Virus record (IMG/VR): IMGVR_UViG_3300028388_002247
Coordinates: 1 to 28,456 of that record
Reading direction: 5' to 3' (one strand)
Origin: a virus
Length of the DNA stretch: 28,456 bases
The notes beneath the pieces were generated by a model. The model did no database searches. It had not been told where the DNA came from and was given only the letters and a program-made list of their open reading frames with translations. Positions 5,706-12,842 of this stretch are shown here, one piece after another. Numbering within the stretch: the first letter of the stretch is position 1; each line of letters opens with the position of its first letter. A program made the position numbers and the translations under genes.

Positions 5706-6277
5706 TTGATCTGCGCAAAACAATTGAACCGAAAAGCGACCAGTTAAACGCGGATGATTTGATTGCCGGCCCGATCATTGCAACCGTGCGCGAAGTCAAA
5801 CGCGGCCCGTCAGAGCAACAGCCTGTCGAGATTGTGATTGATGGGCATCGCCCATATCGCCCTTGCTTGTCTATGCGGCGCATCCTGATTCATGGCTGGG
5901 GAGACAAAGCGGAAACTTGGCCAGGCAAAAGCATGAAGCTCGTACACGATCCAAACGTTACTTATGGCGGGCAAGCGGTCGGCGGCATCAGGATTGCCGA
6001 ACTGTCCGACATTCCGCAGGCATTTCAAATACCGCTGACAGCCAGAAGAGGAAAGCGTGACCTTTACAAAGTCGAAATGTTGACCGTAACTGTAGAAAGT
6101 TACCCGGCTGACGAGTTCGAAAAGAATTTAGCCGCTTGGGTGAAACTGGTTCAAGACGGGAAACATACGGTGCCTGAAATCATCCAGCGCGCATCAGCAA
6201 AAGGTCAGTTTACAAGCGAGCAAATCGAACGGCTCAACCAAGCGGCAGGAGGTGCAGAAAATGGCGCTGATTCTTAA
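5702..6277 (+). CDS. conserved partner of YqaJ exonuclease
   Basis: A 191-aa protein starting with GTG in a 4-nt overlap (GTGA) with the exonuclease stop. Recognisable segments are KSDQLNADDLIAGP at the N-terminus, PYRPCLSMRRILIHGWG, YGGQAVGGIRIAELSDI and the C-terminal LTVTVESYPADEF. I recall this family as a frequent neighbour of phage YqaJ nucleases. It is usually unnamed, and a DNA-binding or annealing role beside the exonuclease is a reasonable guess only. It is not an obvious RecT, Erf or Redβ. Confidence 0.75.
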   Translation: MIDLRKTIEPKSDQLNADDLIAGPIIATVREVKRGPSEQQPVEIVIDGHRPYRPCLSMRRILIHGWGDKAETWPGKSMKLVHDPNVTYGGQAVGGIRIAELSDIPQAFQIPLTARRGKRDLYKVEMLTVTVESYPADEFEKNLAAWVKLVQDGKHTVPEIIQRASAKGQFTSEQIERLNQAAGGAENGADS

Positions 6278-6440
6278 CTATAGGCCAGGTATGCGCATTT
6301 TTATCGGGCATGAAATCGAACTGCGCTTCAGCGAATTTGGCAACAAGGTCACTATTGAAGCGCCACCGAACGTCACAATTCGGCGCAACGATATGAAGAA
6401 AGACCAAAACGGAAAGGACATTAAAGAAATTAAAAAATGA
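6261..6440 (+). CDS. CsrA/RsmA-like RNA-binding protein
   Basis: A 59-aa protein. Its first 45 residues follow the CsrA pattern: LILNYRPG, IFIGHEIEL, then GNKVTIEAPPNVTIRRNDM. CsrA proteins bind GGA motifs in mRNA leaders and control translation; L3/L5 and R41/R42 lie where the RNA-contacting residues occur. Compared with the bacterial protein, two residues appear missing in the strand after GNKV, and the tail is Lys-rich. The start at 6261 is chosen because AGGAGG lies 9 nt upstream; the GTG at 6252 is too close to it. It is coupled to the next gene by ATGA. It may rewire host carbon or virulence regulation, or regulate phage mRNAs (inference). Confidence 0.7.
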   Translation: MALILNYRPGMRIFIGHEIELRFSEFGNKVTIEAPPNVTIRRNDMKKDQNGKDIKEIKK

Positions 6441-6754
6441 CTTACATCAACATCATTGATGACTCGGAAGTCTATGCCACGGCTACAGACGATAAATGGG
6501 TATGGGTACTCCTGAGCAATACGATTGGCGTGATGACGCGCCAGCAATACGCGCATGAGCAGATCAAGGCGCAACCTTATTTTGGAGAGGTGCCTTGTGA
6601 TAACCCGCTTGACGAATTAACCAATCAGGCCCAAAAGCTTGATATGGGCTACGGAGGTAGCACGATGTTGTTTAACCCTGAAACCTTAGCAAGCGCGGTC
6701 GAGAAAGGCATACGCAATCCTTCTGAGCCGAAGGAGCCGTTAACTAGGGATTAA
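6437..6754 (+). CDS. hypothetical protein before the cassette array
   Basis: A 105-aa acidic protein starting in a 4-nt overlap with the CsrA-like gene. It has no recognised domain; YINIIDDSEVYATATDDKWVWVLLS suggests a beta-rich N-terminus, and the C-terminus is probably disordered. Its last codons (EPLTRD) and stop lie inside the left copy of the 34-nt repeat that borders the cassette array, so its original 3' end may have been altered by cassette insertion. Confidence 0.6.
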   Translation: MTYINIIDDSEVYATATDDKWVWVLLSNTIGVMTRQQYAHEQIKAQPYFGEVPCDNPLDELTNQAQKLDMGYGGSTMLFNPETLASAVEKGIRNPSEPKEPLTRD

Positions 6755-6774
6755 CAGACAACTTTGCCGCCTAA
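6741..6774 (+). repeat. left copy of 34-nt direct repeat flanking cassettes
   Basis: Starts TAACTAGGGATTAAC and ends TTTGCCGCCTAA. It matches 8278-8311 at 32 of 34 positions (A/C at the 16th base, C/A at the 22nd). It sits inside a wider inverted repeat, CCGTTA (6737-6742) with TAACGG (6772-6777). It is probably the attC-like site or insertion point bordering the cassette array. Confidence 0.7.
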
Positions 6775-6802
6775 CGGGTGGCATAACGATGGAGGTAAGC
6801 GC

Positions 6803-7009
6803 GTGAGTGAAGCGAATCCGATTGGCCGCCTTGTTATGTGGCTAAGGTGGCCGGAAAACAAACAGACCGGGATAGCGCCTTGGTTTGTGATTGCGTGGCG
6901 ATTGCCGTGGATGCCGTTGATTTATGCAGGTCTTGCAGTCGCGTGGCTTGGCGTTGCGATGGCCTACGGGATCAATAAGGCAAACTATTTTTGGCGTGAT
7001 GCAACATAA
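6803..7009 (+). CDS. cassette ORF 1: small membrane protein
   Basis: A 68-aa protein. GTG at 6803 is chosen because GGAGGTAA lies 7 nt upstream; the frame is open further back only through the repeat. The N-terminus is hydrophilic (SEANPIGRLVMWLRWPENK), followed by a hydrophobic stretch (about residues 25-55, LPWMPLIYAGLAVAWLGVAMA) that forms one or two membrane helices. The stop TAA lies inside the R'' box of the attC-like site that follows, the hallmark of an integron cassette. Function unknown; small membrane proteins are common in cassettes. Confidence 0.65.
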   Translation: MSEANPIGRLVMWLRWPENKQTGIAPWFVIAWRLPWMPLIYAGLAVAWLGVAMAYGINKANYFWRDAT

Positions 7010-7066
7010 CGCAGTTTTAAGGGGCGGGGGCGATAGCGACTGTTCCGCTTGAAAACCTTGTTATGG
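7005..7066 (+). other. attC-like site A
   Basis: CATAAC (7005-7010) and GTTATG (7060-7065) form outer R''/R' boxes. Inside, GTTTT-AAG..CGG pairs with CCGCTT-G-AAAAC, with an extra unpaired base in the right arm, as in integron attC folds. The core triplets AAC/GTT have the expected polarity for plus-strand cassettes. Length about 62 nt. Confidence 0.7.
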
Positions 7067-7085
7067 GTTTTTTTCGGAGATTGAT

Positions 7086-7373
7086 ATGACAGATGAAGCA
7101 TGGGTAGTACACGTAACCGGCGTTGATGACATTCACGACATGCCGGATGAACTGGCGGCATTGCGAGAAGCAAACGCCTTAAACAAACTGAACTGGCAAC
7201 AGCGTAAACGTCACGAATATGACCCGATTTGCGTGGCAATAGCGAAACCGGAAAGTGAGGAGTGGGCTGATGCGTTGAAGGCCGAGGATGCTGACAGAGA
7301 GGAGGCAGAAATTGGTATCAATGAAGAACAAGAGCGCGAACTTGATGAATTGCACGGCAAGGACGGTTGGTAA
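7086..7373 (+). CDS. cassette ORF 2: acidic hypothetical protein
   Basis: A 95-aa, very acidic protein (DMPDELAALREANAL, then DADREEAEIGINEEQEREL). CGGAGATTGAT gives a good Shine-Dalgarno in the short leader after attC-like site A. The stop lies 7 nt before attC-like site B. No domain recognised; the conserved-looking core is DEAWVVHVTGVDDIHDMPDE. Single-cassette organisation, one ORF between two sites. Confidence 0.65.
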   Translation: MTDEAWVVHVTGVDDIHDMPDELAALREANALNKLNWQQRKRHEYDPICVAIAKPESEEWADALKAEDADREEAEIGINEEQERELDELHGKDGW

Positions 7374-7377
7374 TACC

Positions 7378-7463
7378 CATAACGCCTTTATTAAGCAGCG
7401 CGCGGACTGCTACCAAATCAAACCGCCAGCGGTCGCCGCGTCTGCTGGAATTTATTGTTAGGT
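7378..7463 (+). other. attC-like site B
   Basis: R''-like CATAACG (7378-7384) and R'-like GTTAGGT (7457-7463). Inner arms GCAGCGCGCGG and CCGCGTCTGC pair imperfectly. About 86 nt. The outermost complementarity is limited to TAAC/GTTA, so this is weaker than site A. Confidence 0.6.
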
Positions 7464-7470
7464 GTTAGCG

Positions 7471-7683
7471 ATGGAATCAACTACTTGCTACCGAGTAACA
7501 GTGAAGACGACCAATTCAGGCGGCGGAACTTTTGTAGCCCACGAGCCGGAGACCAATCGCGAAATCTACTGCGATTGTGAAAACGGGGTTTTTTACTACT
7601 GCGGGGAGTTCCAAGACATTCATAAATTCCTGCCAGAATCGGAAATTTTGAAGATTGAGCGCATGGGTATTTCATACACCTAA
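7471..7683 (+). CDS. cassette ORF 3: hypothetical protein
   Basis: A 70-aa protein. The ATG at 7471 is preferred to the GTG at 7462, which lies in the attC R' box; AGGTG precedes it by 6 nt. The protein looks beta-rich (CYRVTVKTTNSGGGTFVAHE) with several Cys (YCDCENG, YYCGEF), possibly a small metal-binding or disulfide fold. The stop TAA is part of CCTAACGCC, the R'' end of the following, incomplete attC. Function unknown. Confidence 0.6.
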   Translation: MESTTCYRVTVKTTNSGGGTFVAHEPETNREIYCDCENGVFYYCGEFQDIHKFLPESEILKIERMGISYT

Positions 7684-7943
7684 CGCCCCGCAGCGAATGC
7701 GCCCAGTGTTTTAACGAACTCGCCATTCCGGTTGATGCCTACCTGAATGCGCTGCGCGACCATGGGACAATGCGGCGACTGAAGGATACCGAAGCGGAAC
7801 CTGACTATGTTGCTTGGGTAGCGGATGCGCTATTTGCCCTGCGAAATATCCCGGATGACGAACATAGCGAGGAAGTAGGCGAAACAATCGGCGCTGTGAT
7901 TGAGGACTTGGAAGGTGTGCTTTCATGGTTGCGAGGCGCCTAA
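7684..7943 (+). pseudogene. cassette 4: ORF without its 5' end
   Basis: An open plus-strand frame that reads in from the end of ORF 3 and encodes ECAQCFNELAIPVDAYLNAL..., then EPDYVAWVADALFALRNIP and EDLEGVLSWLRGA, ending at the TAA of GCCTAACG. It looks like a real protein, but no ATG, GTG or TTG lies in frame before the ATG at 7770, which would give only 57 aa. The attC that should separate it from ORF 3 consists only of an R'' box. A deletion that removed the rest of that attC and this cassette's start explains both facts. The long minus-strand ORF here is a shadow. Confidence 0.55.
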
Positions 7944-8013
7944 CGCCAACTATTAACGCGCCGCCGTAGGCGGTCGCAGCGAGGAACGAGCGATGTTGAA
8001 TGAATTGTTAGCT
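7938..8013 (+). other. attC-like site C
   Basis: R'' GCCTAACG (7938-7945) and R' GTTAGCT (8007-8013), 76 nt apart end to end, a typical chromosomal attC length. The centre holds a strong hairpin, CCGCC-GTA-GGCGG, and CAAC/GTTG pair further out. The stop codon of the preceding ORF lies in R''. Confidence 0.7.
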
Positions 8014-8280
8014 GGCGACTATGTGCTTGCTACGAAGTACAGCGACGGTGATCCGCAAGACCAATGGAGCATTGGGTTTTTCGACTCAATGCTCCCGAAA
8101 GCAGGCGGTAATAGGTACATGGTTGTAGGCGGCGACGGCAACCAATTTCGTGGTAACGGGTTTAGGCGAGCACAAAAGATCGGCGCGAACGAAGGGAAAT
8201 GGCTGCTTGAACACGCCGCAGAAATTGAATCATCGGGGCGCAGTTTGTGGGATTGGCTCGATTCCCTTTCTGACAGCTAA
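7993..8280 (+). CDS. cassette ORF 5: hypothetical protein
   Basis: A 95-aa protein. The first possible ATG (7993) and codons 1-6 overlap the right end of attC-like site C; GAGGAACGAGCG precedes it. The conserved-looking part starts around GDYVLATKYSDGDPQDQWSIGFF, so a start slightly downstream is possible. The C-terminus is Trp-rich (LWDWLDSLSDS). The TAA stop is in the R'' box of attC-like site D. No known function; I have the impression of similar cassette proteins but cannot name a family. Confidence 0.6.
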   Translation: MLNELLAGDYVLATKYSDGDPQDQWSIGFFDSMLPKAGGNRYMVVGGDGNQFRGNGFRRAQKIGANEGKWLLEHAAEIESSGRSLWDWLDSLSDS

Positions 8281-8321
8281 CTAGGGATTAACCGACAAAT
8301 TTGCCGCCTAATCCGTTAAAC
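8275..8321 (+). other. attC-like site D at end of array
   Basis: AGCTAAC (8275-8281) and GTTAAAC (8315-8321) as outer boxes. TAAC-TAG-GGATTA pairs with TAATCC-GTTA, leaving a TAG bulge, a short (47-nt) attC-like fold. It contains the right copy of the 34-nt repeat. Confidence 0.55.
8278..8311 (+). repeat. right copy of 34-nt direct repeat
   Basis: 32 of 34 positions identical to 6741-6774, 1537 nt apart. The copies bracket all five cassette ORFs. Confidence 0.7.
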
Positions 8322-8364
8322 TGAAAACGGGTTCCTGATTTCAAAGCGTTGGTCAGGCACCCGG

Positions 8365-8395
8365 CCCCGCGTTGGTGATGCTCGCGGGGTTTTTT
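8365..8395 (+). terminator. rho-independent terminator of the rightward operon
   Basis: CCCCGCG (8365-8371) pairs with CGCGGGG (8383-8389) around an 11-nt loop and is followed by six T (8390-8395). It ends the plus-strand block; the convergent minus-strand tail gene stops inside it (8394-8396). On the minus strand there is no T-run after the stem. Confidence 0.9.
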
Positions 8396-11300
8396 ATGTT
8401 GTTAAAGCCGCCCATCTATCGGAGATTTCCTGCGCGCTTAATGCCCTGTTATGGCGGATTAATTCGTCAATTTCTCCATTAAAATAATCGCTGTAAGTGC
8501 CAGAAGCGTTAAATGCGCCAACGGTGATATTTGCCAGCGTACCAAGCGTGTTTAACGCTGTCGTTCCTGTCGTACTACTCACAACACCATCAACATAAAG
8601 TTTTCGGCTGGTGTTTGATTCCTGAACAAACACCGCATAATGCCAGGCGTCATCGTTAACGCCGGTATTTTGGTGGGTAATGGTTTCGGTTGTGTAACCC
8701 TGGTCACGAATGAACACGCGCAATTCGTCGCCGCTTGATCCGGTATCAATTCGAATCTGGAATGCGCTGGTTGTGCTGTTCGATTCGGAATAGAAACACC
8801 CCATCGACGTCATATTGTGTTTAAACAGGAATTCGATGCTGACCGTTGCGGTGTTGGTGTAGTAGCCAGTTAAGCCTGTGATTCTGCCGCTTGATCCGTT
8901 GAGTGTTACAGCGTTATCGGTCAGATATGAATTTGCCGCGCTCAACGTATAGCCGCCTGCATACGTGCCATCATCTGAGCCAATGTAATCGGTTGCCGTT
9001 GTGCCGCTTGATTCGCCAAGACGGTGCCATGAATCCGGCGAAGACTTGATTACGTCAACGGTGAATTTATCTGAATCGTCAGCATATCCGCTAACCGGCG
9101 ACCAATTTCCCGTCACACCAGAAACAGCAGAGTCTTGACGAATTCGGAAAATAACGACATCTGGCGCGCTGCCACCGTGATCGCTGGCAATGTTGGCTGC
9201 GGTATAGGTGTAAGATTCGCCGCTAACGGAATAGGTGTTAAGCACGGTTGAAAAATCCGTATCCAAGATCTGCAGATCGCCGCTGTTTTCGTCTGACATG
9301 TTGCCGGCAACGCCGTCTGTCAAATCATAGGTGCCGCCATAGATACCGCCTGACCGTGTGCGCCAGTTCCAAGTTATATCTATATCAGAACCACTCGCAG
9401 TACCAGCCAGGTCAACCGGCGAATAAGGCACAAGCGCCGTATCTGAAACGGTGTAATCGTATGCGATGGCATCGGAAACCAATTGATCAGGTTTCGCAGC
9501 TTTCAAGAATCGCGTTTTGCCGATGGTGTCGGTAGACAGCACAAGTCGCTTCACTGCATCAGTAGATAGAACAACTATCCAATCACCGTCTTCGTGCGCG
9601 TCCATGTGCCCTTCAGTGCCACGCCTGCCACGTAACAAGTTTGAAAGCGTGTCAGTGTCACTATCAACAGCCGTAACGGTTTTGCACTGGATGATTTCCC
9701 AACGGCCAGGCTTGCCCCATGCAATCGCGTTGCCGCCGTCCAATACCGCCGCTTCTGTCATTGTTGAAAGCGTTTTGGTGTTGTACCAATCAACCGTCAG
9801 AGAGTTTGTTTCATCCCAGGTTTCGAAATCAACATCAACAGGCACCGTAGAACAGCGACCAATCTGCGGCTCAGTAAAGCTAGAATTGAAATTGTTGTAT
9901 GTTTGACCGTCAACGGATTCGTACCAGATAGCGCCAACAAAGCCGCTGCCATAGGTAAAAGCAGTCACGTTCGGACCTGGCTGGCTTGATTCTTCGTCAA
10001 TCAATGTAGGCGTGTCGAGCAACACAATCTGCGGCGGCGAATTACTCAAAATGGCGGCGTCTTCAACATAATGCCCGCCGACAATGCCATCGGTTTGCAG
10101 GTCTTCGGTGTTGTCTGACAGCGCGACAAACTGTTGCACACCATTAACGCCCTGATCGGCTTGCGTAATGCGCACACGCTGCGTTTCGCCATTCTGGTCG
10201 GTGATGTTTACCGGATCGGTTGGCTCAAGCCGGCAATATTTGCGCGGCAACGAGAAGCGATATTCCCTGACAGTGTGCTTTGAGTGCAAAATCTGATGCG
10301 CCAATTCAATCGCTTTCGTGTCTGTCATCGTCACGTTTAGCGAAATGGTTTCAATCCTGTCGGATCCCGCCGAATACCACTCAGCAACCGCCATTGCACC
10401 TTGGCAATCTGTGTCGCTGGAAATGTACCGCAGTTGCAATTTTCTCGGCGGGTCGATGTGATCTGGCAGTTTTGTCGTTACAGGCTCAACCGTTTGCCCG
10501 ACATCGCTGGCGCCCATGTAATTCGCGTCAACCGTATCGACAACGCTGCCGCCTAATTCAACAACTTTTAGCTTGTAGTCGGATTGCACTGCCTCTGCCA
10601 TGCTGACAAGCAATAATTGCTCCATAGGCTCGCGTGCGCTGCCTTGCTGGTAAGAGACAAAACCGCCAATCGTTTCAAGCGATGGCACATTAAGCGAGGC
10701 GGCTGCAATGCCTGCCAATTCTGCCAGGTCTTCTATCGCGTCTTCCGTGTCAATCGTCACTTTATCAACGGCGTGAATGTTTACCGCTGCGGCGCGTGTT
10801 TCGCTGCTCGGACTAAACCCTGCCGTCCAAACCTTCCCGGTTTGGTGATGATAGATAGCCATCGACCCATAAGAAGTAAGACCATCAGACCAAAATTCAC
10901 AGGTCTTTGCACTGCAATCGAAACGTTTTATTTTGCCGTCATACCGGAAGTAAATCGCGTCGCTCGGCTCATGGTAATGCAAGGCCGGTTGCCCGCCACT
11001 TGATGCGCCGTAACTGCCGGTGCTGCCGCCGATCGAGGAAATGTCTAAATCGTCAACTTCTGTTCCTTCGATATCGGTAGAAATCAAGCGCGCGGCATTG
11101 CCAGGGTTTTCAATCGGCCACCAGATAAGCCCGGCAGCATCTTGCACCGGCAGCGAATAAACGTTGTAAGTTGAATCTGACAAAGCAACTGGCGTTCCCC
11201 ATGCCCATGCTGCTGTTGCATGATCAAAATACAGTTCAACAAAATAATTATCCGAACTGCCGTCTGCTATCGCACACAAAAAACGCGCATCATCAGTTGC

Positions 11301-12419
11301 TATCGCATGACTCAAAAGCGAATAAGAAGCAGGTTTTGTTATGTTTGTGCGTTCATAAGTTAGCTTGTTAATCAAAAACGCATCGACTGATCCGCTTACG
11401 TCATACCACAACCAGTAAGTATCTGATTCCGCCATAAACTGCGCATCGCTGACGCTTGTCCAAGTTTGAAGCGTTGACATATCTTGCAGGTCAACCAAAA
11501 CCAGCGTGTTTGAATTCTTGTCGTTATAAATCAGGAGATCGCCGGTCGCAGGGATTAAGCCCTCTCGCAATCCCTTGTATCCAGAAACGACAGCCGTTGA
11601 CATGCGGTTGCCGCTTGGCAAATTGATGCGCTCAACAATGGTGCCGGTGTTGGGTTCAACCAGCCAAATATTATTACCACCGCTTGCTTGCGCTGCGCTG
11701 ATTACCAGCATTTGCCGGTAGTCGCTATACCAACACCATTCAATAGAATCTGAAGAATTAGCAAGTAATGTATATTCAGTGCTGGTTACGGTGTTTGTCC
11801 CGTCGATGCAAATCTCTGCTTCAATCAGCGGCATGGAGTTATTCGACAGTTCCGTGATGTTTAAGTCTTCAAACACCACGCCGCAAAAACCAGCAAAGGC
11901 CGGTGCGTTGTTCGTTCCTACATAAGCCTCAATAGTAGGATCTGCATCGGTTTGCGAGCCATCGAGCCAATCCATGCGCAACCCGTCTATCTCTGCAGCC
12001 TCGCCATCGCCTGAGCGGTTGACCGCAAGCTTTTTGTTGATCCACAAGCGGCGCAGCAAAGCGTTTCCGTTTCGTGGTGCGCCAAACAGCACGGCAAAAC
12101 TGAGTGTGTATGTATATGACGTGTGCGAGGCACCACCACCGATGCCTTTGCCTGCTTCTTGAGTGTTTGCATACTCTGTTACCGGCGCACGCCAAACCAA
12201 TTGCCCAGCTGCGCGGCAATGCCCGTAAAGCAATGGAATGTCTGAACCCTCAGACGCTTGGCCAATTAGCGGGTCAGAGATGCGCGGCCCTTTTGTTTCA
12301 ACACCATCAGCAAAAAGCATGTTGCCGACAGTGGCGCCAACCGTCCAACCAATCGACGCGCTGATGCCAATTGCATTAGCGCCAACGGCCCCTAATGATG
12401 CAAGCGCTAATGTTGCCAT
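8394..12419 (-). CDS. tail tip protein (J/GTA megatron-like) with lectin domain
   Basis: A 1341-aa protein, the largest in the window and the last gene of the late operon; its ATG follows the NlpC stop directly. Residues 1-210 contain the entry typical of J-like and GTA tip proteins (ISDPLIGQASEGSDIPLLYG, then SYTYTLSFAVLFG). Residues about 210-550 look like an inserted beta-propeller, with repeated strands such as NNIWLVEPNTGTIV, NTLVLVDLQ, DAFLINKLTYER and DGKIKRFDCSAKT. From about 551 (DKVTIDTEDAIEDLAELAGI) the conserved tip core resumes. Residues 1126-1341 resemble a concanavalin/LamG-like lectin fold (DAWHYAVFVQE, RKLYVDGV, NGEIDELIRHNRAL). It should close the tail and contact the receptor, probably a surface glycan. 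Confidence 0.85.
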   Translation of the reverse strand: MATLALASLGAVGANAIGISASIGWTVGATVGNMLFADGVETKGPRISDPLIGQASEGSDIPLLYGHCRAAGQLVWRAPVTEYANTQEAGKGIGGGASHTSYTYTLSFAVLFGAPRNGNALLRRLWINKKLAVNRSGDGEAAEIDGLRMDWLDGSQTDADPTIEAYVGTNNAPAFAGFCGVVFEDLNITELSNNSMPLIEAEICIDGTNTVTSTEYTLLANSSDSIEWCWYSDYRQMLVISAAQASGGNNIWLVEPNTGTIVERINLPSGNRMSTAVVSGYKGLREGLIPATGDLLIYNDKNSNTLVLVDLQDMSTLQTWTSVSDAQFMAESDTYWLWYDVSGSVDAFLINKLTYERTNITKPASYSLLSHAIATDDARFLCAIADGSSDNYFVELYFDHATAAWAWGTPVALSDSTYNVYSLPVQDAAGLIWWPIENPGNAARLISTDIEGTEVDDLDISSIGGSTGSYGASSGGQPALHYHEPSDAIYFRYDGKIKRFDCSAKTCEFWSDGLTSYGSMAIYHHQTGKVWTAGFSPSSETRAAAVNIHAVDKVTIDTEDAIEDLAELAGIAAASLNVPSLETIGGFVSYQQGSAREPMEQLLLVSMAEAVQSDYKLKVVELGGSVVDTVDANYMGASDVGQTVEPVTTKLPDHIDPPRKLQLRYISSDTDCQGAMAVAEWYSAGSDRIETISLNVTMTDTKAIELAHQILHSKHTVREYRFSLPRKYCRLEPTDPVNITDQNGETQRVRITQADQGVNGVQQFVALSDNTEDLQTDGIVGGHYVEDAAILSNSPPQIVLLDTPTLIDEESSQPGPNVTAFTYGSGFVGAIWYESVDGQTYNNFNSSFTEPQIGRCSTVPVDVDFETWDETNSLTVDWYNTKTLSTMTEAAVLDGGNAIAWGKPGRWEIIQCKTVTAVDSDTDTLSNLLRGRRGTEGHMDAHEDGDWIVVLSTDAVKRLVLSTDTIGKTRFLKAAKPDQLVSDAIAYDYTVSDTALVPYSPVDLAGTASGSDIDITWNWRTRSGGIYGGTYDLTDGVAGNMSDENSGDLQILDTDFSTVLNTYSVSGESYTYTAANIASDHGGSAPDVVIFRIRQDSAVSGVTGNWSPVSGYADDSDKFTVDVIKSSPDSWHRLGESSGTTATDYIGSDDGTYAGGYTLSAANSYLTDNAVTLNGSSGRITGLTGYYTNTATVSIEFLFKHNMTSMGCFYSESNSTTSAFQIRIDTGSSGDELRVFIRDQGYTTETITHQNTGVNDDAWHYAVFVQESNTSRKLYVDGVVSSTTGTTALNTLGTLANITVGAFNASGTYSDYFNGEIDELIRHNRALSAQEISDRWAALTT

Positions 12420-12842
12420 TTAACCAACCTCAACGCCTGGCACGCGGTAAACGCGGCGCATACGGCGCAACAAACTGCCAACAAGCCCAACTTCAACCAC
12501 TTTGCCAACTGAGCCATAAGAATGAATAACTGTTCCGCGCGAAGTAATAACGCCAAGATGTTGCGGTTCATTCGCCCAAGCAAACCAACCAATATCACCC
12601 TGTTGCATTTCTGCTTTCGGCACGCTGATTAGATACTGATCTAAAAGCTTGCGCATTCGGCCTGAGTTCGGATCGCGCGCATAATCCCTTTGTGGCACAT
12701 AGTCAGGCGCAAACCCTAAAGCCAGCAACGTCATTTCAGGCACACCAGCACAATCAACGCCGACCCCTTTAACCCTCGCCTGGTGTCGGTATGGCGTCCC
12801 TAACCATGTGCGTGCTTCGCGTTCAATGTCGCTGGTCTTCAC
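12420..12842 (-). CDS. NlpC/P60 tail peptidase
   Basis: A 140-aa cysteine peptidase of the NlpC/P60 fold: ARTWLGTPYRHQ, then VGVDCAGV with catalytic C31, QHLGVI with H95, and the third polar position at H107 (VIHSYG). In GTA and siphovirus tips this protein cleaves peptidoglycan cross-links during DNA entry (family knowledge). The start is GTG at 12842, overlapping the previous stop (GTGA). It is the only clear peptidoglycan-active enzyme in the window. Confidence 0.9.
   Translation of the reverse strand: MKTSDIEREARTWLGTPYRHQARVKGVGVDCAGVPEMTLLALGFAPDYVPQRDYARDPNSGRMRKLLDQYLISVPKAEMQQGDIGWFAWANEPQHLGVITSRGTVIHSYGSVGKVVEVGLVGSLLRRMRRVYRVPGVEVG

Noticed and set aside
7711-7926. Minus-strand 71-aa ORF within the cassette block
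   Set aside because: Pro/Arg/His-rich shadow of the plus-strand truncated cassette ORF, which ends at an R'' box like its neighbours.
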